A stretch of DNA of 64,000 nt from Clostridiales bacterium (GTDB lineage: Bacteria > Bacteroidota > Bacteroidia > Bacteroidales > Muribaculaceae), in assembly GCA_023666645.1 (NCBI GenBank), contig JAMPBP010000001.1, positions 293,103-357,102 of the forward strand, written 5' to 3'. The notes beneath the pieces are model-generated. The model was not told the origin of the DNA. It was given only the letters and a program-made list of their open reading frames with translations, and searched no databases. Shown in pieces: positions 18,524 through 26,213 of this stretch. Made by a program: the position numbers and the translations under genes. Positions within the stretch are counted from its first letter, which is position 1, and each line of letters begins with the position of its first letter.

Positions 18524-19450
18524 ATGAAAAAAGGATTAAAAAAAATACTCGTTATAGGCAGTAGTAATACCGACATGGTGATACGTTGCCAGCGCATGCC
18601 ACGACCAGGAGAGACAGTTCTTGGAGGAGAGTTCATGATGAACCAGGGTGGTAAAGGCGCTAATCAAGCTGTGGCAGCATCAAAGGCAGGCGGCAATGTC
18701 ACATTCATTGCCAAGGTAGGCAACGACATCTTCGGGCGACAGACACTTGAGGAACTGAAGAAAGCCGGAGTCGACACATCTCATGTGCTGGTGAGCGACG
18801 AATACCCCTCTGGGGTGGCACTAATCAATGTCGATGAGAACGGAGAGAACAGCATCTCTGTAGCATCAGGCGCCAACAGGGCATTAAGTCCGGCCGATAT
18901 AGAGAAAGCAGCCGATGTGATAGCAGAGTCTTCGATTTTACTTATGCAACTCGAGACACCAATAGAAACCATAACCCGAGCTGCCGAAATAGCAAAAAAG
19001 AACGGAGTGACCGTAATACTCAACCCGGCCCCCGCCCCCCAAGCCCCCCTCCCCGATTCACTACTGGCCAACATCGACATAATCATCCCCAATAAAACAG
19101 AGGCTGAGATAATATCGGGCATATCGCTTGACAGCGCCGACGGTGAACTTGCCGCAATCAAAGCATTAGCCGGTAAAGGAGTGGCCACAACAATCATCAC
19201 ACTTGGTTCAAAGGGCTCGCTGCTTTGTAATGACAACAACTGTGAAAAGATACCCGCCATGAAAGTAACGGCAGTGGACACCACGGCCGCCGGCGATACC
19301 TTCTGTGGCAGTTTCTGTGTAGCCTATACTGAAGGAGCCGACCTGCACGAGGCAATCAAATTTGCCACACGAGCCTCGGCCATATCGGTGACACGTGCCG
19401 GAGCACAGCAATCGGCACCAACACGCCGCGAAATCGACGCCTTTATCTAA
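18524..19450 (+). CDS. rbsK: Ribokinase
   Basis: PfkB-family sugar kinase of 308 residues, the usual ribokinase length. It phosphorylates D-ribose at O5 with ATP. The first PfkB signature is seen as GGKGANQAVAA; the second is DTTAAGDTF, with the catalytic base at D258. The conserved NPAPAP segment is encoded by an extreme C-run (19024-19054). The sugar permease gene follows after 67 bases and both lie between two copies of the stem-loop repeat, so they form one uptake-and-phosphorylation unit. Another pentose or a nucleoside-derived ribose is possible as substrate. Confidence 0.92.
   Translation: MKKGLKKILVIGSSNTDMVIRCQRMPRPGETVLGGEFMMNQGGKGANQAVAASKAGGNVTFIAKVGNDIFGRQTLEELKKAGVDTSHVLVSDEYPSGVALINVDENGENSISVASGANRALSPADIEKAADVIAESSILLMQLETPIETITRAAEIAKKNGVTVILNPAPAPQAPLPDSLLANIDIIIPNKTEAEIISGISLDSADGELAAIKALAGKGVATTIITLGSKGSLLCNDNNCEKIPAMKVTAVDTTAAGDTFCGSFCVAYTEGADLHEAIKFATRASAISVTRAGAQQSAPTRREIDAFI
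19024..19054 (+). other. C-run tract with quadruplex potential inside rbsK
   Basis: C runs of 3, 5, 6, 6 and 4 are separated by only GG, G, AAG and T. The complementary strand therefore carries five G-runs with loops of one to three bases, an unusually strong G-quadruplex pattern, and the coding strand an i-motif pattern. It encodes the conserved NPAPAP loop of ribokinase plus QAPLP, using CCC and GCC codons almost throughout. Confidence 0.7.
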
Positions 19451-19517
19451 GACCTCCCCACCAGTCAAAACACAAGGAATCTCACATACATAATATTCAA
19501 CTTATTCATTCTGCATT

Positions 19518-20528
19518 ATGTTTATCGTTAACAATTATTCCCTCGCTGTTGTGCTTTGCTTTATCACGATGCTATGCTGGGGATCCTGGGGCAACACTCA
19601 GAAAATGGCTGCCAAATCATGGCGGTATGAACTGTTTTATTGGGACTATGTGATAGGCATGGTGATTTTCTCTCTGATTCTGGGTCTGACGCTTGGCAGC
19701 CATGGCACCGGTGGACGCGCTTTCCTTCCCGACCTTGCACAGGCCCAATGGGATATGATAGGCAGTGCTATATTGGGGGGCATCATCTTCAACGCTTCCA
19801 ATATATTGCTGTCGGCATCTGTATCGCTTGCAGGTATGGCAGTAGCATTCCCGCTCGGAGTAGGTATCGCACTGGTGCTTGGCGTAATAATCAACTATAT
19901 AGGCGAGCCCAAAGGTGATCCCATGTGGCTGTTCGCCGGTGTAGCGCTCGTCGTTATAGCCATCATATGCAGCGGAATAGCATCAGGGCGCGCCAACAAG
20001 AGTAAAGATGAATCGGTGCAAAATCGCAAGGGCATTATCCTGGCCATCATAGCCGGCATACTCATGTCATTCTTTTACCGCTTCGTCGCCTCGTCAATGG
20101 ACCTTGACAATTTTGAGAATCCGGCACAAGGCATGCTAACACCCTACTCAGCCCTATTCATATTCAGCATAGGTGTGCTGCTGAGCAATTTTGTATTCAA
20201 CACCTACGTCATGCGGCATCCATTCATCGGAGAACCTGTCAGCTACAAAGAATACTTCGGCAGCACACTTTCCACTCATTGCATAGGAGCTCTTGGCGGT
20301 ATCATCTGGGGACTTGGCACAGCGTGCAGCTATATAGCAGCAGGCATGGCAGGCAGCGCCATATCATACGCCCTCGGGCAGGGAGCACCTATGATTGCCG
20401 CAATATGGGGCGTATTCATATGGAAAGAATTCAAAGGAGCCGACTCACGCACCAACATGCTGCTGGCTATAATGTTCCTGTTTTTCATTCTCGGATTAGC
20501 ATCAATCATAATCTCAGGAGCAAACTAA
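19518..20528 (+). CDS. GRP-family sugar transporter (DMT-type permease)
   Basis: An integral inner-membrane protein of 336 residues with about ten hydrophobic helices. It begins MFIVNNYSLAVVLCFITMLCWGSWGNTQK, a start typical of the glucose/ribose porter (GRP) group of the drug/metabolite transporter superfamily. Gly-rich helices such as GVGIALVLGVIINYIGEPKG and the C-terminal ISYALGQGAPMIAAIWG fit this group. Being next to ribokinase, it most likely imports ribose. It ends before stem-loop copy B. Confidence 0.9.
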   Translation: MFIVNNYSLAVVLCFITMLCWGSWGNTQKMAAKSWRYELFYWDYVIGMVIFSLILGLTLGSHGTGGRAFLPDLAQAQWDMIGSAILGGIIFNASNILLSASVSLAGMAVAFPLGVGIALVLGVIINYIGEPKGDPMWLFAGVALVVIAIICSGIASGRANKSKDESVQNRKGIILAIIAGILMSFFYRFVASSMDLDNFENPAQGMLTPYSALFIFSIGVLLSNFVFNTYVMRHPFIGEPVSYKEYFGSTLSTHCIGALGGIIWGLGTACSYIAAGMAGSAISYALGQGAPMIAAIWGVFIWKEFKGADSRTNMLLAIMFLFFILGLASIIISGAN

Positions 20529-20596
20529 ACCATCCGACACCCAATATCCGTGGCTGATACCCTTTTGTGTTACTCAATCTCCAAGCCACTCACATC

Positions 20597-20653
20597 GGCA
20601 TAAGAGGCCCTTGCAACGCGCTATAAAACAAACAGCAGCGTGGCAAGGGCCTC
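20597..20653 (+). repeat. Stem-loop repeat copy B
   Basis: Shares GGCATAAGAGGCC (20597-20609) with copy A. GAGGCCCTTGC (20604-20614) pairs perfectly with GCAAGGGCCTC (20643-20653), and ACGC (20616-20619) pairs with GCGT (20638-20641) after one mismatch. The loop again contains ACAAACAG. Paired changes between copies A and B keep the stem, evidence that the structure matters. It closes the rbsK-permease unit. Confidence 0.78.
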
Positions 20654-20792
20654 ATTATGTTACACTGGTAGGCTGTTGATTATGTCAATATCGCTCCCCC
20701 ACTCCGACCCTTGGTTACCAAACCATAATGGGTGAATTGTTGTTCTTAGGGTATATGATTTTTTTCCAAAACTTTTTTTAAACCTTTATATT

Positions 20793-21092
20793 ATGAATTA
20801 CACTGATGCTATCAAATCTACTCCCGTGGTACTCGTTGAGTTTTATGCCACATGGTGCCCCCATTGCCAGGCAATGGCCCCGGTCATCGAGCAAATCAAA
20901 GAATTACTGGAGGGACAGGTTGACGTGTATCAACTTGACATACAGCTTAACGAAGAGCTGGCCGACATTGAAAAAATTACTTCTACTCCTACTTTCTTGA
21001 TATACCGTGACGGGAAAAAAGTGTGGCGTGAGAGTGGCGAGATGGACGCTCAAGCTTTACTATCGCGCTTGCAATCCTACTTGTCGATATAG
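20793..21092 (+). CDS. Thioredoxin-like protein with WCPHC site
   Basis: A 99-residue single-domain thioredoxin without a signal peptide. The active site is WCPHC (cysteines 22 and 25), a histidine-containing variant more often seen in oxidising or DsbA-like proteins than in the WCGPC housekeeping type at 4141. The cis-proline loop STPT is intact. The gene is 21 bases before the C39/VKOR gene, so the two are probably co-transcribed and this protein may exchange electrons with the VKOR domain. Without an export signal it would act at the cytoplasmic face unless it is secreted by other means. Confidence 0.88.
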   Translation: MNYTDAIKSTPVVLVEFYATWCPHCQAMAPVIEQIKELLEGQVDVYQLDIQLNEELADIEKITSTPTFLIYRDGKKVWRESGEMDAQALLSRLQSYLSI

Positions 21093-21113
21093 TCACCCCC
21101 TCATTTATGTGTC

Positions 21114-22115
21114 ATGGAGATCAAAACACACTCTCTTATATGTGACTATCTGGCTGAACTTGGGGTCCCGTTTACCGAGAATTATTCCAACCGTCGCTAT
21201 GATTCAATGCCATTCAAAACCCTTTACGGGTTTAGCAAGGTACTGGAGGACTATGGGGTACAATCTGAAGGTTACTTCCTGGCCGACAAGAGTGAGTTTG
21301 AACTGCTCACACCTCCCTTTATAGCAAGCACTCCCAAGGGGCTTACCATAGTTACCTCAGTGACTCCCTGTGAGGTCACCTATATGTCACAGGGAGTAGT
21401 CGAGAAAATGCCATCAAAAGATTACTTACAGGCCTGGGACGGTTATGTATTGCTTTCCTATCCTCATGAGAAAGCATGTGAACCCGATTATGCCCTACAC
21501 CGTCGGCTCGACTTCTTCAACATGGCCAAGAAGTGGATTTTGCTTGCATGCATTGTAATGATATTTGCCTATCTGTTCATTATCAATGATATTTACAGTC
21601 ATGCATCAACAATCTTTATCACCATAATTGATTTGGCCGGGTTATACTTCACCTTCCTGCTGGTGCAGAAATCACTCAATTTTCACAATAGCACAGCCGA
21701 CAAAGTGTGTGGAGTGCTCCAGGCCGGTGGCTGCGACAGCATTCTGGAATTGAAAGCCTCAAAGTTTTTCGGACTCTTTGGCTGGAGCGAGGTGGGCTTT
21801 TCCTATTTCTCAGTGAGTCTTCTCACCATACTATTGTTTCCGTCCATGCTGCCATGGCTGGCGCTGTGTAATGCATGCTGCCTGCCATTCACCTTCTGGA
21901 GCATATGGTACCAGCGGTTTAAAGCCCACAAATGGTGCACCTTGTGCGTATCTGTCCAAGCCTCGTTGTGGGTGCTGTTCTTCTGCTATCTCTTTGGAGG
22001 GTGGCTACGCCTTGCATGGCCTCCGGCTTGGAGTCTTGTGATTCTGGGAGCGACTTATCTGGCTGTAATGCTGGCAATCAATGCCTTGATGCCTTTTATC
22101 AGGAACAAAAACTAA
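21114..22115 (+). CDS. Degenerate C39 domain fused to VKOR membrane domain
   Basis: A 333-residue membrane protein. Residues 1-118 resemble the peptidase C39 fold as found in Bacteroidetes VKOR fusions (YLAELGVPFTENYSNRRYD, then LYGFSKVLEDYG and SKDYLQAWDGYVLL). The usual catalytic His position reads GLTIVTSV, so I expect no protease activity. Residues 138-330 carry five or so membrane helices and the vitamin K epoxide reductase signature: loop cysteines C199 and C207 and the quinone-proximal pair C275/C278 in WCTLC. VKOR enzymes pass electrons from thiols to quinones and so make disulfides. The thioredoxin before it and the small peptide gene after it form one cassette. Confidence 0.85.
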   Translation: MEIKTHSLICDYLAELGVPFTENYSNRRYDSMPFKTLYGFSKVLEDYGVQSEGYFLADKSEFELLTPPFIASTPKGLTIVTSVTPCEVTYMSQGVVEKMPSKDYLQAWDGYVLLSYPHEKACEPDYALHRRLDFFNMAKKWILLACIVMIFAYLFIINDIYSHASTIFITIIDLAGLYFTFLLVQKSLNFHNSTADKVCGVLQAGGCDSILELKASKFFGLFGWSEVGFSYFSVSLLTILLFPSMLPWLALCNACCLPFTFWSIWYQRFKAHKWCTLCVSVQASLWVLFFCYLFGGWLRLAWPPAWSLVILGATYLAVMLAINALMPFIRNKN

Positions 22116-22132
22116 ACTAACCCCTGCATTCT

Positions 22133-22282
22133 ATGAAAAATCGAATAAAAAATATAAGCCGTCCAAACTTGGTTCAGGGTCGAAAATTGACTCCATTGGA
22201 GCTCAACGCTCTGAAGTGTGGGAGCAAGCACACAATCATAACACCAGAGCTCCTGGAATCACACAGCTTGCAACATTCATGA
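22133..22282 (+). CDS. Small peptide, possible modified-peptide precursor
   Basis: A 49-residue frame, ATG at 22133 to TGA at 22280, beginning 17 bases after the C39/VKOR stop. The basic N terminus (MKNRIKNISRPNLVQ) is followed by GRKLTPLELNALKCG and SKHTIITPELLE. The L-x-x-x-E-L-N-x-L-x-x-G pattern resembles leader segments of Bacteroidetes peptide natural products that end in a double glycine; here the last pair is Cys-Gly. With C39/VKOR and thioredoxin genes directly upstream, I infer a precursor-like peptide, possibly a remnant. The family assignment is from memory, and no radical SAM or ABC exporter gene is nearby. Confidence 0.55.
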   Translation: MKNRIKNISRPNLVQGRKLTPLELNALKCGSKHTIITPELLESHSLQHS

Positions 22283-22364
22283 ATATCAAAAAAGTACGTC
22301 CACTCACACAGATAGTCTCTATGAAATAAATTAAGAGCCCATTCGATAAAGAAAGGGTTCTAAT

Positions 22365-22390
22365 ATCGCTATAAATCGCTATAAATCGCG
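22365..22390 (+). repeat. Short tandem repeat upstream of the nusB promoter
   Basis: ATCGCTATAA occurs twice in tandem, followed by ATCGCG, giving about 2.6 copies of a 10-base unit. It lies about 30 bases upstream of the nusB -33 element, so helical-phase repeats for a regulator are possible. Otherwise 22283-22420 holds nothing I can identify. Confidence 0.6.
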
Positions 22391-22421
22391 CAACGTTGGA
22401 CAAAAAGGTTCTTGACAAGGT

Positions 22422-22453
22422 TTTGCACAATTGAGATTATTAGCTTATCTTTG
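22422..22453 (+). promoter_or_regulatory. Predicted nusB promoter
   Basis: TTTG at 22422-22425 and TATCTTTG at 22446-22453 with 20 bases between are a near-perfect Bacteroidetes promoter. The start near 22460 gives a leader of about 50 bases before the ATG at 22514. Confidence 0.8.
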
Positions 22454-22513
22454 CACGACAATTAATCGTTTCCAAGTGATTAAGAAATTTTAGAGATCAA
22501 AAGATTCATAGAG

Positions 22514-23926
22514 ATGATAAACCGTATATTGATAAGAATGAAGGTTGTACAGTTGTTGTACAGCTACTTGCTCACCCGTAGTGATTTCAAGCTAATGTCA
22601 CAGCCCGAGCGTCAAACTCGCGACAACAGGTTTGGGTACGAGACTTATATCAACCTGGTTCTGCTCATGCTCGAGCTATCAGGCTACAAAGTGAGTTCGA
22701 AGGCATCGGCCATAAAAGATCTCAAAGACAACAAACTCTCCCTCAAGATTGCCAAAGCTCTTTCACAAGACAGTGATATAAGGGAAATCATAGCCCGTGG
22801 CAACTCCCACATTGATGATTACGCCGAGACGGTAAGACCGCTTTACAATGCAATCATCAACTCGACAATATTCTCCGACTTTTCAAAAAAGCGCAATAAA
22901 GATATCGAGGCTGAGGTTACGATGTGGACCGTTGTACTCGACACGATAATCGCCAGGAATCCGGAGGTTGAATCTGCGGCACGACTCAGTGATAATTTCA
23001 CTCAAGCCGGATTTGCCCTTGGCATCAAGATGTTCCGCGACACTCTCAACAACTACAGCGATAACCGTCGGTCACTCGAGCAGGCCAGCCAGGCTTTGGA
23101 GGACTCACTCGACAAGGCTTACGAGCTTTACCACCTTCTCCTGCTGCTCCCTGTACAGATAACCAGCGAACAAAGAGACCGCATCGAGGCAGCCAAGGAC
23201 AAATATGTCCCCACAAGCGCTGATCTGAACCCCGACACACGCTTCATTGACAACGCCCTGGTGGATATGCTAGCACATAATCCTCAGATGGAAGAATACC
23301 TCAAAGGCAATCCCATTAACCTTGATGAACATTATATGCTCGTCAAGAAAATGCTCGACGATGTGCTCCAGTCCCAACTGTATGCCGACTACATGAAGGC
23401 CGAGTCGACCGACCGCGCCCGTGACTGCGAATTTTGGCGTTTGGCTATGAAAAATATAATTCTCCCCTCCGATGCACTTGCTGAATTGCTTGAGAACGCT
23501 TCCATCTATTGGAATGATGACCTTGAGATAATGGGTACCTTTGCCTTGAAAACCATCAAACAGGCAGCTGTGAGCGATGACTATGTAAAACTGTTACCAC
23601 AGTATAAAGATGATGATGACGCCCGCTTTGGTGCCGAGCTGTTCACCGATACCATCAAAAACCGTGAGTTGTACCGCAGCTATATCGACCGTTTCATCGA
23701 CCAGTCTCAATGGGATGCCGACCGCCTGGCATTCATGGACATCGTGATTATGATGGTAGCAGTGTCGGAGCTCATCAACTTCCCCTCCATACCTATTCCG
23801 GTAACCCTCAACGAGTATATCGAGATTGCCAACAGCTACAGCACCCCCCGCAGTGGTCAATTTGTCAACGGCATGCTCTTCTCCATAATCAACATGCTCA
23901 AAGCTGATGGTAAATTATCAAAATAA
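22514..23926 (+). CDS. nusB: Transcription antitermination factor NusB, enlarged
   Basis: NusB binds boxA RNA with NusE in rRNA antitermination complexes. The canonical ends are present: MINRILIRMKVVQLLYSYLL (1-20) and a C-terminal WDADRLAFMDIVIMMVAVSE, then TLNEYIEIANSYS and GQFVNGMLFSI. As I recall, NusB in Bacteroides is about 308 residues; this one has 470. Residues 41-180 look like an extra, diverged copy of 201-383: SDIREIIARGN parallels PQMEEYLKGN, FALGIKMFRDTLNN parallels FGAELFTDTIKN. The duplicated part is the Bacteroidetes-specific middle region rather than the RNA-binding end. It has its own strong promoter. Confidence 0.93.
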   Translation: MINRILIRMKVVQLLYSYLLTRSDFKLMSQPERQTRDNRFGYETYINLVLLMLELSGYKVSSKASAIKDLKDNKLSLKIAKALSQDSDIREIIARGNSHIDDYAETVRPLYNAIINSTIFSDFSKKRNKDIEAEVTMWTVVLDTIIARNPEVESAARLSDNFTQAGFALGIKMFRDTLNNYSDNRRSLEQASQALEDSLDKAYELYHLLLLLPVQITSEQRDRIEAAKDKYVPTSADLNPDTRFIDNALVDMLAHNPQMEEYLKGNPINLDEHYMLVKKMLDDVLQSQLYADYMKAESTDRARDCEFWRLAMKNIILPSDALAELLENASIYWNDDLEIMGTFALKTIKQAAVSDDYVKLLPQYKDDDDARFGAELFTDTIKNRELYRSYIDRFIDQSQWDADRLAFMDIVIMMVAVSELINFPSIPIPVTLNEYIEIANSYSTPRSGQFVNGMLFSIINMLKADGKLSK

Positions 23927-23938
23927 CCGGTCTTATGA

Positions 23939-23968
23939 TTGGAATTCAGAACTTAATCATTAAATTTG
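23939..23968 (+). promoter_or_regulatory. Predicted yajC promoter
   Basis: TTG (23939-23941) and TAAATTTG (23961-23968) are 19 bases apart, between the nusB stop and the yajC ATG at 24001. Confidence 0.65.
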
Positions 23969-24000
23969 TACATTATTAATCAATAAAGAAAATATAAGAC

Positions 24001-24381
24001 ATGTTAAACGCATTAATTTCACTTCTCATCGATGCTGAAGGTGCTGTCGAAACAGTGGCCGAAGGTGCCGAAGCTGGTGCACAAGGACAGGGCAGTCCTT
24101 GGAGCAGCCTCATTATGATAGTGCTTCTTATCGGTATCTTTTACTTCCTGATGATACGTCCCCAGCAGAAAAAACAGAAAGAAATAAAAAAATTTCGCGA
24201 AGGAATAAAAGTTGGCGACCGCATCATCACCGCCGGTGGTATCCATGGTAAAGTATCATCAATCAAAGAAGACACATTCACCATCACCATAGCCAACGAT
24301 GTCAACATCAAGGTCGACAAAGGCTCTGTATATCCCATGGGTACAACAGGTACCGACACTCCTCTCAAAGAGAACGCCTGA
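24001..24381 (+). CDS. yajC: Preprotein translocase subunit YajC
   Basis: A 126-residue single-span membrane protein associated with the SecDF part of the Sec translocon. One helix is visible near 38-53, followed by the family signature FLMIRPQQKKQKEIKKF and a small C-terminal domain with GDRIITAGGIHGKVSSIKED. The N-terminal 35 residues are Ala/Gly/Glu-rich. Bacteroidales often order these genes nusB, yajC, YbbR, coaE, as seen here. A clean hairpin terminator at 24454 ends the transcript, so the YbbR gene must have its own promoter. Confidence 0.95.
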   Translation: MLNALISLLIDAEGAVETVAEGAEAGAQGQGSPWSSLIMIVLLIGIFYFLMIRPQQKKQKEIKKFREGIKVGDRIITAGGIHGKVSSIKEDTFTITIANDVNIKVDKGSVYPMGTTGTDTPLKENA

Positions 24382-24453
24382 TTTCAACCCGCAACCTACA
24401 GCATAGACAATGGGTGGAGAACATATCCATCCAGCAATATAGACATTGGAGCA

Positions 24454-24475
24454 GGGACGCGAGTCATCGCGTCCC
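24454..24475 (+). terminator. Hairpin terminator after yajC
   Basis: GGGACGCGA (24454-24462) and TCGCGTCCC (24467-24475) form a perfect 9-bp GC-rich stem with a GTCA tetraloop, followed by TTGCACTTTATAT. It is 72 bases after the yajC stop. Confidence 0.8.
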
Positions 24476-24646
24476 TTGCACTTTATATAACTCCTATTTC
24501 CATATTTACAGTAATATCTCACGTAAACTTATTGATAACCGTCAACCAGTAAAAACTATAAAACAGAGAGTATTGATAAGTTAAAATGAGTTCTATGTTG
24601 AAGTCTTGCCCGGTAGGGCTCTATTGTAAAAATCTTAAACGACACA

Positions 24647-25615
24647 ATGAAAATTGCCGAAATAAAAGCTCGTGTGGCCCAGGCACTCAATTCGCGTAAT
24701 GGCCGCAATACATTGACCTTTATTGTATTCCTGTGTATAGCCACACTTTTCTGGTTCCTGATGTCGCTCAACGATGATGTGCAACGGGATTATGAACTCC
24801 CTGTCAGAATCGAAGGTCTACCCTCTGATATGACCCTCCTCACCGGCGGTGTCGGCTCACCTGTAGCCATCAACGTATCTGTGCGCGACAAAGGCGCCAA
24901 TCAATTGCCACGCAAATTCAAGCACAATACCCTTAACATTGACTACAGGGATTTCACCGACAAGGAAAACAATAGGTTGACACTTAGCTCGGCACAACTC
25001 AACAATTGTCTGAGGCAGATGTTTGGAAGCACAGCGACTATAATCACCCAGACCCCCGACTCACTATCAATCCCCTACACCACCCTTCCCCCCACCACAG
25101 TGGCAATAAAGCCTCTAATAAACATCACACCCAAACCTCAATTCATACAAAACGGCCACATCACATTATCGGTCGACAGCGTCAAGCTTTACTCATCATC
25201 GCCCCAGAGCCAACTGATAAAATACATCTATACTGACGAGTTGCAACGCTCAAGTATCAGCGACACCACAACGGTCACCGTTAAATTGCAGGTGCCCGCC
25301 GGCTGTCGTGCGGTGCCTGACCACGTGAAGGTGACAATACCTGTGGAACCACTTGTGAGCAAGACAATCATAGTTCCTGTAGAGCCGGTAGGCAACCCCG
25401 ATGGAACAACTATGATAACATTTCCTGCCACAGTAGCATATACCTGTCTTATACCTATGAGCCAGTTCAACCTATCAAGCTATCCGATGAAAGCCTATGC
25501 CGATTATAGCAAGCGTAATGGCAACTCCATCGAGCTCGATATGTCACTCATTCCCGAAAATTATATGAACGGAGCCTTGTCGCCCACAAGTGTCGAATTC
25601 ATCATAGAGCATTAA
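24647..25615 (+). CDS. YbbR-like (CdaR family) membrane-anchored protein
   Basis: A 322-residue protein with one membrane helix near 22-42 (TLTFIVFLCIATLFWFLMSL) and an extracytoplasmic part made of repeated beta-rich YbbR-like units, for example PVRIEGLPSDMTLLTGG and VKVTIPVEPLVSKTIIVPVE. In Firmicutes, YbbR/CdaR regulates the c-di-AMP cyclase CdaA; no cyclase gene lies next to this one, so its partner is unknown. It precedes coaE by 17 bases and is probably co-transcribed with it. I could not find a convincing promoter in 24476-24646. Confidence 0.85.
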   Translation: MKIAEIKARVAQALNSRNGRNTLTFIVFLCIATLFWFLMSLNDDVQRDYELPVRIEGLPSDMTLLTGGVGSPVAINVSVRDKGANQLPRKFKHNTLNIDYRDFTDKENNRLTLSSAQLNNCLRQMFGSTATIITQTPDSLSIPYTTLPPTTVAIKPLINITPKPQFIQNGHITLSVDSVKLYSSSPQSQLIKYIYTDELQRSSISDTTTVTVKLQVPAGCRAVPDHVKVTIPVEPLVSKTIIVPVEPVGNPDGTTMITFPATVAYTCLIPMSQFNLSSYPMKAYADYSKRNGNSIELDMSLIPENYMNGALSPTSVEFIIEH

Positions 25616-25632
25616 TCACCAACCGAACGAAC

Positions 25633-26208
25633 ATGATAATAGCGATTACAGGAGGCATAGGGTGCGGAAAAAGCATCGTGAGCAAGATACTCCGATCCAA
25701 TGGATATCATGTCTATGATACCGACAGCGAGGCTAAGCGTATTATGGACAGAGACACCTCGATTCACACCCGACTCAACACCGGGATTCACCCCGAAGCT
25801 GTCAAAAACGGAAAAATCGACCGTCGACTTATAGCTGATATAGTATTCAACGACAGCTCAAAGCTTGAAAAGCTCAACAGCATTGTTCACAAAGCGGTCA
25901 TCGATGACATGCTGAAGCAATCCAAGCTCCACGACATCATGTTTGTGGAAACAGCCATTCTGTATCAGAGTCATATGGATAAGATTGTCGACAGGGTGTG
26001 GGAGGTTAAAGCCCCGGTCGAGACACGTATCTCGCGCGTTGTCAACCGTAACAACTGCAGTCCTCAGGAAGTGGAGGCACGCATCAGGTCTCAGGAATCA
26101 TTTCACCCCACAGCCCCTCATCCCATCACATCAGTCATAACTAACGATGGAACTACAGCTCTACTTCCACGGGTGATTGAACTTCTTGAGGATATTTCGA
26201 GGCATTAA
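25633..26208 (+). CDS. coaE: Dephospho-CoA kinase
   Basis: A 191-residue P-loop kinase that catalyses the last step of coenzyme A synthesis, ATP-dependent 3'-phosphorylation of dephospho-CoA. The Walker A motif is GGIGCGKS (7-14), followed by the family's YDTDSEAKRIM segment; the lid region contains RVVNRNNCSPQEVEARI. Length is normal. It is 17 bases downstream of the YbbR gene and ends 5 bases before a convergent amidase gene, with no room for a separate terminator. Confidence 0.95.
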   Translation: MIIAITGGIGCGKSIVSKILRSNGYHVYDTDSEAKRIMDRDTSIHTRLNTGIHPEAVKNGKIDRRLIADIVFNDSSKLEKLNSIVHKAVIDDMLKQSKLHDIMFVETAILYQSHMDKIVDRVWEVKAPVETRISRVVNRNNCSPQEVEARIRSQESFHPTAPHPITSVITNDGTTALLPRVIELLEDISRH

Positions 26209-26213
26209 TTACC

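Noticed and set aside
19024..19054. Phase-variable homopolymer in rbsK
   Set aside because: Runs are at most six bases and interrupted, so slippage control is unlikely; retained only as a structure-forming tract.
21114..22115. C39 domain as an active bacteriocin-processing peptidase
   Set aside because: The catalytic His segment is missing and no ABC transporter is fused or adjacent.
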